From contig JBNKFQ010000145.1 in the NCBI GenBank assembly GCA_050289385.1, positions 1 through 22,421 on the forward strand: a stretch of 22,421 nucleotides of DNA, read 5' to 3'. Made by a program: the position numbers and the translations under genes. Of the stretch, positions 13,082-21,635 are shown one piece after another. The notes beneath the pieces were generated by a model, which saw nothing but the letters and a program-made list of their open reading frames with translations, ran no database searches and was not told the origin of the DNA. Positions within the stretch are counted from its first letter, which is position 1. The number at the start of each line of letters is the position of its first letter. This DNA comes from JBNKFQ01 sp050289385 (lineage in GTDB: Bacteria > Pseudomonadota > Gammaproteobacteria > Pseudomonadales > Porticoccaceae).

Positions 13082-14263
13082 ATGTCTGATGATTGGGGCC
13101 AGTTTGACTGGCAAGATCCGTTTTTGCTGGAACAGCAACTGAGCGAAGAAGAGCGAATGGTGCGTGACTCTGCCCACCAGTACGCACAGCAAAAGTTACT
13201 GCCTCGCGTACAGCGAGCCTTTCGCGAGGAATACACCGACCGCGAAATATTCAATGAAATGGGCGAACGCGGCTTGCTCGGTTCCACCATCAAGGGCTAC
13301 GGCTGTCCCGGTGTGAACTATGTAAGCTACGGCCTGGTGGCGCGGGAAATCGAGCGGGTGGATTCGGGTTTTCGTTCGATGCTCAGCGTGCAATCAAGCC
13401 TGGTGATGTACCCGATATTTGCTTACGGCACTGACCAGCAAAAACAAAAGTTCCTGCCAAAACTGGCTACCGGCGAATGGGTAGGCTGCTTTGGCCTGAC
13501 CGAGCCGGATCACGGCTCTGACCCCGGCGGTATGAAGACCCGGGCCAAAAAAGTCGACGACGGTTATTTACTCAACGGCAGCAAAATGTGGATAACCAAC
13601 TCGCCGTTTGCCGATGTGTTTATCGTGTGGGCCAAGACAGAAGACGATGTGATTCGCGGGTTTATTCTCGAAAAAGGCATGAACGGCCTGTCCGCGCCCA
13701 AAATAGAGGGCAAGCTGGCGCTGCGCGCGTCGGTGACCGGCGAAATCGTTATGCAAGATGTACTGGTGCCGGCAGACAACCTTTTGCCTGGCGCCAAAGG
13801 TTTGCGCGGTCCGTTTGGCTGCCTGAACAGTGCCCGCTATGGTATTTCGTGGGGAGCATTGGGCGCCGCCGAAGCGTGCTGGCTCGCCGCGCGCGACTAC
13901 GTTATGGACCGCAAACAGTTCAACCGACCGCTGGCGGCCAATCAACTGGTTCAGAAAAAACTGGCCGATATGCAAACGGAAATCAGCCTTGGGTTGCAGG
14001 GATGTTTGCAAGCCGGTCGTCTGAAAGATGAAGGCAAATTGTCTCCAGAATTGATATCGCTGTTAAAACGCAATAACGCTGGCAAGGCGCTAGAAATTGC
14101 CCGTGTTGCGAGAGACATGCACGGTGGCAATGGCTGCTCGGACGAGTATCCGGTAATGCGGCATATGTTAAATCTGGAGGTAGTGAATACTTACGAAGGC
14201 ACCCACGATGTTCACGCATTGATTCTTGGCCGTGCGCAAACCGGCATTCAGGCATTTTGCTAG
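13082..14263 (+). CDS. gcdH: Glutaryl-CoA dehydrogenase
   Basis: An FAD enzyme that oxidises and decarboxylates glutaryl-CoA to crotonyl-CoA in lysine, tryptophan and glutarate degradation. At 393 aa it follows the human and bacterial enzymes closely: SGFRSMLSVQSSLVMYPI, GCFGLTEPDHGSDP, TLNG-like LLNGSKMWITNSP, GFILEKGMNGLSAP, GPFGCLNSARYGI, and NTYEGTHDVHALILGR. The last block contains the catalytic base Glu372 (human Glu370). These blocks separate it from other acyl-CoA dehydrogenases. No CoA-transferase or other glutarate gene is next to it. Regulation by the divergent LysR is likely. The stop codon lies in the 17-bp GCTAGGGYCTGTTAACA motif. Confidence 0.96.
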   Translation: MSDDWGQFDWQDPFLLEQQLSEEERMVRDSAHQYAQQKLLPRVQRAFREEYTDREIFNEMGERGLLGSTIKGYGCPGVNYVSYGLVAREIERVDSGFRSMLSVQSSLVMYPIFAYGTDQQKQKFLPKLATGEWVGCFGLTEPDHGSDPGGMKTRAKKVDDGYLLNGSKMWITNSPFADVFIVWAKTEDDVIRGFILEKGMNGLSAPKIEGKLALRASVTGEIVMQDVLVPADNLLPGAKGLRGPFGCLNSARYGISWGALGAAEACWLAARDYVMDRKQFNRPLAANQLVQKKLADMQTEISLGLQGCLQAGRLKDEGKLSPELISLLKRNNAGKALEIARVARDMHGGNGCSDEYPVMRHMLNLEVVNTYEGTHDVHALILGRAQTGIQAFC

Positions 14264-14275
14264 GGCCTGTTAACA
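14259..14275 (+). repeat. Stop-codon-associated 17-bp motif, copy in gcdH
   Basis: GCTAGGGCCTGTTAACA covers the gcdH TAG stop (14261-14263) and differs by one base from the minus-strand copy at 10345-10361, which also covers a TAG stop. Confidence 0.6.
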
Positions 14276-14276
14276 C

Positions 14277-14314
14277 TGAGCCCGGCACCACTGCGGTGCC
14301 GGGCTCACAGTTTT
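14277..14314. terminator. Terminator between convergent gcdH and the S9 peptidase gene
   Basis: A perfect 13-bp stem TGAGCCCGGCACC (14277-14289) / GGTGCCGGGCTCA (14295-14307) with a five-base loop. CAGTTTT follows on the plus strand, so it best terminates gcdH. It sits five bases from the peptidase stop, and the hairpin can also protect or end that transcript. Confidence 0.88.
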
Positions 14315-14318
14315 AACG

Positions 14319-16391
14319 TTATTTATTTTCGCGCCAGTAGGCTTTGCCACCCTCTTCGACTCTTCTCCATTGATCGTACCACTTGCGCAGATAAAGCTGC
14401 GTGCGATACATGTTGGAGGGTTTGCTCGAAGTGCCGTGCCACTCATCCTTGAACAGAATCAGCTTGGTGGGTACGTCGAGAATTTTCAGAGCAGTGTAGA
14501 GCTCTTCAGACTGCGGCACCGGAGTGCGAATGTCGTGCTCGCCCACCATTACCAGCGTCGGTGTTTTCACCTTGTTAATGCGCATGATCGACGACGACTC
14601 CAGCCAGGCAGTGGGGTCTTCCCAAAACGGTTTTTTGTAGCGATTGAACGCCCAGCCATTGACGTCACTTGAACCGGCAAAGCTGATCATATTGACTATC
14701 GGGCAAAGTGCGGCAGCGCCGGCAAAACGGTCGGTATTGGCCACCACCCAGGCGGTGAGTGTGCCGCCGCCACTGCAACCTTGTATGTAAAGACGTTCGG
14801 TATCGACAAAACCGCGCCCCACCACGGTATCAACACCGTGCATCAAATCGTCGTAGTCAAAGCGGCCAGGATAGGCATCGTAAATCGCCTGGGTAAAGGC
14901 GCCACCGTATCCGGTACTACCACGCGGGTTGGTGTAAAGCACCACATAACCCTGCGCCGCCATATCCTGGTAGGTGAAGTTGAAATTACCGTTGTACATA
15001 CCTTCTGGGCCGCCGTGTATATACAGAATCAACGGGTAACGCTTGCTGGCATCGAAGTTCGGCGGGTAAACCACCCAACCCTGCACACGGGTATTGTCCG
15101 TCGAGTCGTACCAGATCTCTTCTACCTTGCCGAGCTGAATATCGCCCAGCACTTCTTTATTTACCGCGGTGAGGGTTTGCAGATTGCGGCCATTGGCAAG
15201 ATTAAAGCTAACGACTTCCGCAGGGTTATAAGCGTCGGTCAATGTGCCTACAGCCACACCTTTGTCAGAGACCGAAGCGATGCCGAAGCTGCGAGCGCCT
15301 TCGGTGATCTGCTTGACCTGACCCGACAGGGAAACATTGTGCAAGTGGTGGCTGCCTTGTTTGGAAACGATGTAATAGAGGCTTTTGCCATTGTCGGCCC
15401 ACTTCATAAAACTGACACGGCCCGGCAGATCGGCAATCAATACGCGATCATCGCTGCCATCAAGACCGATAACGCGCAGCTCCTGATTCGGATAGTTGGA
15501 GGTGGTGGAGTCGGACTGGCCGATGTAAGCAATCTGTTTGCCATTGGGTGAAATTCGCGTGCCCACCGAGCTACCCCAAAATCCGTCCCCTTTGGTAATC
15601 TGGCGCAGGTTGCCGTTGGCGATATTCACCGCGTGCAAATTGGCCGTTAGCCAGCGAGTGTCGTAGTCGGTTCGCGGGTCGGCGCTGAATATGATCGACT
15701 GGCTGTCGGGAGTCCACTCCAGGGAACCAGTGGGGTAAGGCAAGCCAACTGTTAACGGCATGGCGTGCCACTGACCAGTGGTCAACTGTTTTGGTGTGCC
15801 GCCCTCGGCGGGCACCACAAATATGTGGTTAAACTCACCGTCAACCAGGCCAGCGCCATCCAGCCGGTAGTGCAATCGTTCCACAACCCTTGCTTCGCCA
15901 CTCCATTCAGCACCTTCCGGTCGTGGTGGCAAATTGATGGTCCAATCGGTGGTAGTGGGCACCTTCGCCATATAAGCCAGCCATTTGCCATCGGGCGACC
16001 AGCTCAAATTAAAGGGCTTGGCGCCTTCGTGAGTGACCTGAGTGGTCGCACCCTCGGCGTCCATCCAGCGCACGAACACTTCGCCACCGTCCAGATAAGC
16101 GATGCGTGTACCATCGGGAGACCAGACCGCGCCACCACCGTCGGCTAACAGCCGGCGCTGACGGCTGCCATCGGCGTCCATTACCCACAACTCGCCGTCA
16201 AAACGGTCTTTTTTTGCATCAACTCGCGAACGGTTAAAAATAATGGTTTTGCCATTCGGGGAAATCTGCGGCGCACCTACCCGTTCCAGATCAAAGTAGT
16301 CTTCCAGTTTCAGGTCGCGAGCTTCTCCCGCCAGCGGAAGCAGCGTCAAACTCATGGTCAGGCCGGCAATAGCCAAAATGTTCGTCTTCAT
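14319..16391 (-). CDS. Secreted S9-family serine peptidase (prolyl oligopeptidase-like, acylaminoacyl-peptidase type)
   Basis: A 690-aa exported peptidase. A signal peptide covers about residues 1-24 (MKTNILAIAGLTMSLTLLPLAGEA). The seven-bladed beta-propeller occupies about 25-420, with repeated SPNGK / SPDGT / SPDGK / TPDSQ blade motifs. The alpha/beta-hydrolase domain runs from about 430 to 690. The predicted triad is Ser540 in QGCSGGGT, Asp620 in GEHDIRTP, and His652 in DEWHGTS. The nucleophile elbow is GCSGGG in place of the common GxSYGG, a pattern seen in one branch of S9. GAGGAG (16400-16405) lies eight bases before the ATG. It is downstream of a sigma/FecR/TonB-receptor operon on the same strand but separated by a terminator and a ~600-base gap, so it probably has its own promoter. 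It may trim peptides outside the cytoplasm. Confidence 0.9.
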   Translation of the reverse strand: MKTNILAIAGLTMSLTLLPLAGEARDLKLEDYFDLERVGAPQISPNGKTIIFNRSRVDAKKDRFDGELWVMDADGSRQRRLLADGGGAVWSPDGTRIAYLDGGEVFVRWMDAEGATTQVTHEGAKPFNLSWSPDGKWLAYMAKVPTTTDWTINLPPRPEGAEWSGEARVVERLHYRLDGAGLVDGEFNHIFVVPAEGGTPKQLTTGQWHAMPLTVGLPYPTGSLEWTPDSQSIIFSADPRTDYDTRWLTANLHAVNIANGNLRQITKGDGFWGSSVGTRISPNGKQIAYIGQSDSTTSNYPNQELRVIGLDGSDDRVLIADLPGRVSFMKWADNGKSLYYIVSKQGSHHLHNVSLSGQVKQITEGARSFGIASVSDKGVAVGTLTDAYNPAEVVSFNLANGRNLQTLTAVNKEVLGDIQLGKVEEIWYDSTDNTRVQGWVVYPPNFDASKRYPLILYIHGGPEGMYNGNFNFTYQDMAAQGYVVLYTNPRGSTGYGGAFTQAIYDAYPGRFDYDDLMHGVDTVVGRGFVDTERLYIQGCSGGGTLTAWVVANTDRFAGAAALCPIVNMISFAGSSDVNGWAFNRYKKPFWEDPTAWLESSSIMRINKVKTPTLVMVGEHDIRTPVPQSEELYTALKILDVPTKLILFKDEWHGTSSKPSNMYRTQLYLRKWYDQWRRVEEGGKAYWRENK

Positions 16392-16984
16392 TTATTACGC
16401 TCCTCATTATGTGAACAAATGGTTGTGAGAGTTGACGGAAAAATGGTGAAAATTGTGGGAAAACTTGTATGGCCAGCCCGGTATGCGCAAGTTCGGTTAC
16501 CAGCTAAAACAGACGGGCACTCGAGCGGCAGGATCAAATGCGCAGGGATGCTGATCAGAGAAAAGTAAAGTAGAGAGACAGCACCGCAGGCAGGATGCCG
16601 AGGTTACAAGGATCGATTTGAATAATCAACCATGCATTGATATCTAGCGGAGAAGCATTGCAATCTATGTACCCCCCATAACTTATACCAGCTCGCTGAC
16701 CGAATTCTGCCTCAGTGGGCAACACAACAAAATTGATTCTAATAAGCAATTATTGACCGCCAAACCCTGGTTACAGAAATGTTTAATGACTTGTCCAGGG
16801 AAAGTACATTATTTGGGTCGCTTTTTTGAAAAGTAACGGTAAATGCGTAAAGAATTATCTGCAAAGCATTGTTTGGAAGCTTGGATTCAACCAGTCCCAG
16901 CATACACATATACATTTGCTCGACTCGAACCGTATAGCGACACTTGCTATCGCGCAAAATAATTGAAGAAAATACTAAAAAATA
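16392..16984. other. Gene-free interval between the S9 peptidase and the TonB receptor
   Basis: About 590 bases, A/T-richer than the flanks. Only short open frames occur (for example minus strand 16555-16749 and the lower part of 16739-17119). Their peptides have no recognisable domain and no good ribosome-binding site, so no gene is called. The part next to 16400 holds the peptidase ribosome-binding site and presumably its promoter. A small hairpin ATAGC-GACACTT-GCTAT is at about 16933-16949. No structured RNA or small-peptide precursor was recognised. Confidence 0.55.
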
Positions 16985-17021
16985 AATTATAAAAGAGAAA
17001 CCACCCACAGGGCGGCTTCTC
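16985..17021 (-). terminator. Rho-independent terminator of the TonB receptor operon
   Basis: On the minus strand a 12-bp stem, GAGAAGCCGCCC / GGGTGGTTTCTC (17021-17010 / 17006-16995), includes two G-U pairs and a three-base loop. It is followed by TTTTATAATTTATT. It starts 14 bases after the receptor stop codon. Confidence 0.88.
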
Positions 17022-17034
17022 CATAGTTCAACAA

Positions 17035-19722
17035 TCAGAATTGATAACCAAAATTCAAACCGATAGTTCTGGGACGCAGACGGTAAGCAGTGGTTGATGA
17101 AGGCGATGAACTGACCCAAGTGAAGTCATCTTCATCTGTCAGGTTTTTAACAAACAGATCAACATTAAGCCTGCCAAAGTTCATGCCACTTTTCAGATGA
17201 ATCTGGCCATAACCACCGGAAGAAGGAACCGTGTCGTCTTGACCAATAAAAGTCTCAAACTCGCTTAAATATGCATAATCAATACGGGCAAAGGCATCAT
17301 AACCTGCAAGGCTGAATCCGTATTCCAGGCCAGCACTAAAATTGAAATCCGCCGAGCCGGGCAGATCGTCGCCCTTGCTACCCAGGCCCGCCTGATCTTT
17401 CGCCAGTTTGGATTCGTTCCAGGAAGCATTCAGGTCAAGGTGCAGGAAGTCTGTCAATTGCCACTGGGTTTCGAGTTCAACACCTTCGGACACCGATTCG
17501 CCGACATTTACAGTAGTGGCAGCGAAACCTCTACCCAAGGTAAAATTGTAAAGCCCCACCTGCACCGGCAGTCCTGCCCAGTTGATCCGGTAGAGCGAAG
17601 TATTAACAAGGATGCGGTTGTCGGCAAAAGTACCCTTGAAACCTAACTCAAAGTTTTCCAGAGTATCCGGGTCGGTCTGGTCGCGAATCGGTACTTTTGT
17701 ACCGTCAGCCACCAGTGTATAGAAACCGGTATTATCGGGATCGTAGTCAGCTAGAGGATATGGATTCAAGGCATCGCCAGGACGAAACCCTTCCGCCCAC
17801 TGGAAATAAACCAGCATATCCTCAACCGGTGTCCAGCTCAGGTTAAACTTCCAGGTTTCCCCCTTGTTTTCACCGGACATATCCCGTGCAACAACCGGCG
17901 TCAGACGATTAAAGACGTAACCTGTATTAGTGGCATAGGTTGATTGGTCATATTCGTAGTGGCGCACGCCAACTGTTGCTGCGAGCTGGTCCGTAATATT
18001 CCAGGTGACTTCGCCAAAGTATGCGGTTTGTTTTAGCGATTCTTTCCAATCCCAGGCAGCGCTGAATTCTGTCCAGCCATCAGCAGTAAAACCCGGGGGA
18101 GCATCAACCGGCAACGGCCAGCCCACAGCGGCAATCAAGTCGTCGGTCTTTTCCGGGTCACCTGCGAAGGTGGTCATGGTATATCTTTGTTGGTCCCTAT
18201 CTTCATAATAGGCACCCGCCAATACCTGCACCGGACCTTCAAAGCTGGAAGCAAAACGAATTTCCTGCACGAAAAAATCGTGCTCCATCGGCTGTAATAT
18301 CCATAGATTGCCGAAAACAGATAAAATCCTCGACCAGTCCTGGGCGGCCAATGAATCCCTGCTTAACCAGGAAGAAGAACTGTACAAACTGCCCCAGCCC
18401 AGATCGTATTCTATGTTGAGGAAAGTCAGTTCAGTTTCAATCTCCACACCCTCTTCCGTGCCCAACGTATCGCCATTGAGCGCTGGTGGAGCAGCCGACC
18501 CCGGGGTTATCCGCACTTGCTGAAATTGGCTTGGCAAATAGGTATCGACCTGTGGATAGCCCTTTTGGTCTGTTTTCTGCCAAACGTAACCGAGCGTAGC
18601 GGACAAAGACTCGATGGGTTGCCATAGTGCAGACAGCCGGGCGCCCGTAGTTTGATTATCACCAATGTTGCCCTCGTCGTTAACGCTGCCACCCCAGGCG
18701 TTTGCCAAGTCAACGACATTGCCCGGACCGGTGTAACTGGCGGCAATATTTTCGACATAACCACTATCGTCAAAACGGTAAGCAACACCTCTCAACGCCA
18801 GCTTGTCATCCACCAGCGGAACATTAATCACGCCCTGAACCATGGTGTTGTCGCCGCCCAGTTTACCCGTTTGAGAATATTGTGCCGCGATCTTACCTTC
18901 CACTTGATTCAGGTTAGGGGCTGCGGGAATAATTCGCACCGTTCCGCCCATAGAACCAGCGCCATAAAGCGTTCCCTGAGGGCCACGCAGCACTTCCACC
19001 CGCTCGATATCCACCATCTTGAAGTCAGCGTGACCACCGTCGTCAAAAGCGCCCTTGACCCCGGAGACTGGCGAATCGCCAAAGTAGACACCAACGGCTT
19101 CTTTTTCTACCTGAGGTTGAGTAGCGATACCCCGTATTACAATGGAATTGAAACCTGCGCCACGGTCCTGCATAGTCACACCTGGCAAGGTACTCAGATA
19201 ATCCCCCATCTGCACCAGCCCGCGCTTTTCAATGGCATCGCTTCCAAGTGCGGTGATGGACATGGCAGTGTCCTGCAAACGAGTTTCACGCTTGGTAGCA
19301 GTAATGGTAATTTCTTCTATTACTGTATTTTGCTCTCGCAAGGATGATTTATTGGACGTCTTTGTTACAGGATTCTGGTCAGTACTTCGCACTACGCCGT
19401 GGTCATCCGACTCAACAATCAAAAAAACATTCCCTTCAACTCTCTGATAACTCAGTCCTGTCCCAGCCAAAATTTTACTCAACGCTTCCTCCGGCGAAAA
19501 ATCCCCCGCCATCGACAACACAATATTATCAGCTTGCACACCATCGCCGTACATCACCGCCATGTTGGTTTTATCGGAAAACTCCACCAGGGCGTCAGAA
19601 AGTAATTTCTGATCGATACTAAACTGATAGGTTTTTACGTCAGCGTTCGCGACTGCAACAAACAGCGTCGCTGCAATGGTAAACACTTTGGGCTTATCGA
19701 AATTAATATTGTACATTTTCAT
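17035..19722 (-). CDS. TonB-dependent outer-membrane receptor with STN signalling domain (FecA-type transducer)
   Basis: An 895-aa outer-membrane transporter. A signal peptide (to about residue 28, VAVANA|D) is followed by a secretin/TonB N-terminal STN domain (about 31-103: YQFSIDQKLLSDALVEFS, then AEEALSKIL-like SPEEALSKILAGTGLSYQ). The TonB box is IEEITITATKRE (about 137-148). The plug domain follows (GDYLSTLPGVTMQDRG, VLRGPQGTLYGAGSMGGTVRI), then a 22-strand barrel ending in the terminal aromatic residues GYQF. The STN domain contacts FecR and makes it a signal transducer as well as a transporter. It shares an operon with fecR and sigma. The substrate cannot be read from the sequence. The frame opens at a TTG one codon earlier, but the ATG at 19722, with AGGGG nine bases upstream, is preferred. 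Confidence 0.93.
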   Translation of the reverse strand: MKMYNINFDKPKVFTIAATLFVAVANADVKTYQFSIDQKLLSDALVEFSDKTNMAVMYGDGVQADNIVLSMAGDFSPEEALSKILAGTGLSYQRVEGNVFLIVESDDHGVVRSTDQNPVTKTSNKSSLREQNTVIEEITITATKRETRLQDTAMSITALGSDAIEKRGLVQMGDYLSTLPGVTMQDRGAGFNSIVIRGIATQPQVEKEAVGVYFGDSPVSGVKGAFDDGGHADFKMVDIERVEVLRGPQGTLYGAGSMGGTVRIIPAAPNLNQVEGKIAAQYSQTGKLGGDNTMVQGVINVPLVDDKLALRGVAYRFDDSGYVENIAASYTGPGNVVDLANAWGGSVNDEGNIGDNQTTGARLSALWQPIESLSATLGYVWQKTDQKGYPQVDTYLPSQFQQVRITPGSAAPPALNGDTLGTEEGVEIETELTFLNIEYDLGWGSLYSSSSWLSRDSLAAQDWSRILSVFGNLWILQPMEHDFFVQEIRFASSFEGPVQVLAGAYYEDRDQQRYTMTTFAGDPEKTDDLIAAVGWPLPVDAPPGFTADGWTEFSAAWDWKESLKQTAYFGEVTWNITDQLAATVGVRHYEYDQSTYATNTGYVFNRLTPVVARDMSGENKGETWKFNLSWTPVEDMLVYFQWAEGFRPGDALNPYPLADYDPDNTGFYTLVADGTKVPIRDQTDPDTLENFELGFKGTFADNRILVNTSLYRINWAGLPVQVGLYNFTLGRGFAATTVNVGESVSEGVELETQWQLTDFLHLDLNASWNESKLAKDQAGLGSKGDDLPGSADFNFSAGLEYGFSLAGYDAFARIDYAYLSEFETFIGQDDTVPSSGGYGQIHLKSGMNFGRLNVDLFVKNLTDEDDFTWVSSSPSSTTAYRLRPRTIGLNFGYQF

Positions 19723-19789
19723 CAACCATTACCCCTCGTTATATCGTTGTCGGGGCATAACACGTAACTCATCAAAAAAACGTGACAAT

Positions 19790-20836
19790 TTATTTGTCAT
19801 TTTGTTTACGTTTTATAACCAGCGTGCCCGGTATGGACCGATCAATGTCTACCGGCAACAGTGCCGGCAACGCCGCCAACGTATTGTCTATTTGATCGGC
19901 GCCCAATACTGCGGATAATCGCAATTCAGCAAGTTTTGGCGTGACAAAAACGATATCTCCTTCGACATAGCGCCGGATGTCGGCAATAACTTCGCCCAGC
20001 AACGCCTTGTGATAAATCAGCTTTCCGCGGCGCCACTCACCAATTTCGTCTATATTTACCGCTGCGATTTTTTCAAATTTTCCGGCAACCGCTTCCATTT
20101 GCTCGCCAGCAGCGAGCATACGTTCCTCCGGTCTGAACTGACCCCAGAATGGAATTAACGACTCCCCCGGCTGGCTGACTTTAATCTTGCCTTCGGCAAC
20201 CGCCACATTAAAGCGAATACTATCGGCGCGTATATTAAATTCAGTGCCCAACACCTGCACTTGCATGTCGTCATATTGCACAATAAAAGGCCGCTCCGGA
20301 TCAGAGACAACATCAAAATATGCCTCACCCCCCATAAAAACAACCTTGCGCTCAGTATTGTTGTACCGCACTGAAAATTGCGAACGCGCACCGAGATTCA
20401 CAACAGAACCATCCGTCAGTTCAATTTCACTGATTTGCGCGGTGCGGGTCGAATACTGTTTTGTCGGTTCCCCCACGGTTCCCCGGCTTAAATAAAACAG
20501 CGAGACACTCAGCGTCAACAACACAACACCCACCAGCACAAATGCCGGACGTTGTATGCCAACAAGCTCTCTTAACCAACCATCAATTTTTTTGATGTCT
20601 CCATCCAACGGTTCAAGCCCGGTGGTTGGCAAGGTGCTCAAGGCCGCAAGTTTTTCCACCCCCACCAGGCATTGACTGAATTCATCCAGTTGTCGGTAGG
20701 CTGCGCGATGGGCCGGACTTTTATCCAACCAGTTGGCAAAACGCTGCTGATCTTCCGGTGACAGCGTTGCCGATTCCAAACGAATAAACCAGTCTTGCGC
20801 TTGCCTCGCTATGCGTTTATTCGGCTTCCTGGCCAT
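19790..20836 (-). CDS. FecR-family anti-sigma factor / signal transducer
   Basis: A 348-aa single-span inner-membrane protein. The N-terminal sigma-binding DUF4880 region is ARQAQDWFIRLESATLSPED and KSPAHRAAYRQLDEFS (about residues 8-55). A transmembrane helix follows (about 103-122, PAFVLVGVVLLTLSVSLFYL). The periplasmic FecR domain spans about 128-230 (EIELTDGSVVNLGARS, GGEAYFDV, VQVLGTEFNIRA). The C-terminal receptor-contact domain follows (DUF4974-like, GKLIYHKALLGEVIADIRRYV). The ATG at 20836 has AGGAGG six bases upstream, inside the sigma gene, and the two genes overlap by 20 bases. A longer open frame upstream is antisense-like and not used. It holds the sigma factor inactive until the receptor is loaded. 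Confidence 0.93.
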   Translation of the reverse strand: MARKPNKRIARQAQDWFIRLESATLSPEDQQRFANWLDKSPAHRAAYRQLDEFSQCLVGVEKLAALSTLPTTGLEPLDGDIKKIDGWLRELVGIQRPAFVLVGVVLLTLSVSLFYLSRGTVGEPTKQYSTRTAQISEIELTDGSVVNLGARSQFSVRYNNTERKVVFMGGEAYFDVVSDPERPFIVQYDDMQVQVLGTEFNIRADSIRFNVAVAEGKIKVSQPGESLIPFWGQFRPEERMLAAGEQMEAVAGKFEKIAAVNIDEIGEWRRGKLIYHKALLGEVIADIRRYVEGDIVFVTPKLAELRLSAVLGADQIDNTLAALPALLPVDIDRSIPGTLVIKRKQNDK

Positions 20837-21557
20837 TGCCCGCCTCCTTATCAGTATTTGATTCCGGTAAGTTCGATCTCCCTGTTTTTTTATTCTCCTT
20901 GTACCCGCTACGAATCGCCGGGGGGAAGCCATCAAATAATTTGCGGCAATCGTCCAGCGCCCTGGCCATATGACGCTGAACTGCCGAAAGGCTAATGCCC
21001 AATTGTTTTGCGACGGAATCATACGATTTACCGTATACACGGATTAAAATGAACACCTCGCGCCTTTTTGCCGGCAGCTTGGCGAGTTTTTGCTGTAATT
21101 GACTCAGGTCTTCTTGCGATAGCACCATTCTTTCGGGCGACAGATGGTCCGGTGGTTCCAGCGTGCTGTCGTCACCGGCAATCAGACCTATTTCATTACT
21201 ATGGCGTCGCAAACTGTCCACTACGACATTTCGGGCTGCCCGGTATAAATAGCTCCCGGGATCCTGAATCTCCTGGGGCCGCTCCAGAGCGGACAACCGG
21301 GTAAATACCGTTTGCACAATATCGGCGGCTTCTTCATTACTGCCCCTGAAAATAGTGCGAACATAACCAATAAGCGCTTCACGATACCTTTCGTAAGCGC
21401 TATTCAGAAACTTGCGTCGTTCGCTTTCCACGTCGATGGCGTTATCTGTTTTTACGCGTGTGGATACGAGTATGGTGCCGTTATCTACCGAGGGCAAACA
21501 TCCACGAACGGCCTTTGATGATAGATAGTCGATGAGAATTACCCACCTGTTGGTCAC
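20817..21557 (-). CDS. ECF-type RNA polymerase sigma factor, FecI-like
   Basis: A sigma-70 family factor of the extracytoplasmic-function class. Region 2 covers AYERYREALIGYVRTIFRGS and EEAADIVQTVFTRLSAL. Region 4 is LPAKRREVFILIRVYGKSYD then SVAKQLGISLSAVQRHMARAL, with a clear helix-turn-helix. A charged C-terminal tail of about 35 residues follows (KENKKTGRSNLPESNTDKEA). It is activated through the FecR/receptor pair encoded directly downstream and probably drives their transcription. The start is uncertain. GTG at 21557 gives 246 aa but no ribosome-binding site, and GTG at 21431 gives 204 aa, closer to the family length. No ATG is available before region 2. Confidence 0.88.
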   Translation of the reverse strand: MTNRWVILIDYLSSKAVRGCLPSVDNGTILVSTRVKTDNAIDVESERRKFLNSAYERYREALIGYVRTIFRGSNEEAADIVQTVFTRLSALERPQEIQDPGSYLYRAARNVVVDSLRRHSNEIGLIAGDDSTLEPPDHLSPERMVLSQEDLSQLQQKLAKLPAKRREVFILIRVYGKSYDSVAKQLGISLSAVQRHMARALDDCRKLFDGFPPAIRSGYKENKKTGRSNLPESNTDKEAGNGQEAE

Positions 21558-21635
21558 GGTAGGCTAAAGACGTAGTGAAAACAGATAACGTGACAAAAAA
21601 GAGTAAACAGTCTAATGGGGACAGCGAGATTCAGT

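Noticed and set aside
14781..15551. 256-residue open frame on the plus strand
   Set aside because: It lies fully antisense to the S9 peptidase, whose frame shows clear domains. The plus-strand peptide has no recognisable motif.
16555..16749. 64-residue minus-strand open frame, considered as a lasso or other peptide precursor
   Set aside because: No leader/core pattern, no ribosome-binding site, and no maturation genes in the window.
16739..17119. 126-residue minus-strand open frame after the TonB receptor
   Set aside because: Its first part is the receptor 3' end in another frame, and it runs through the terminator hairpin; the remaining peptide shows no family features.
18652..19347. 231-residue open frame on the plus strand
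   Set aside because: Antisense shadow of the TonB receptor plug and early barrel; no domain or ribosome-binding site.
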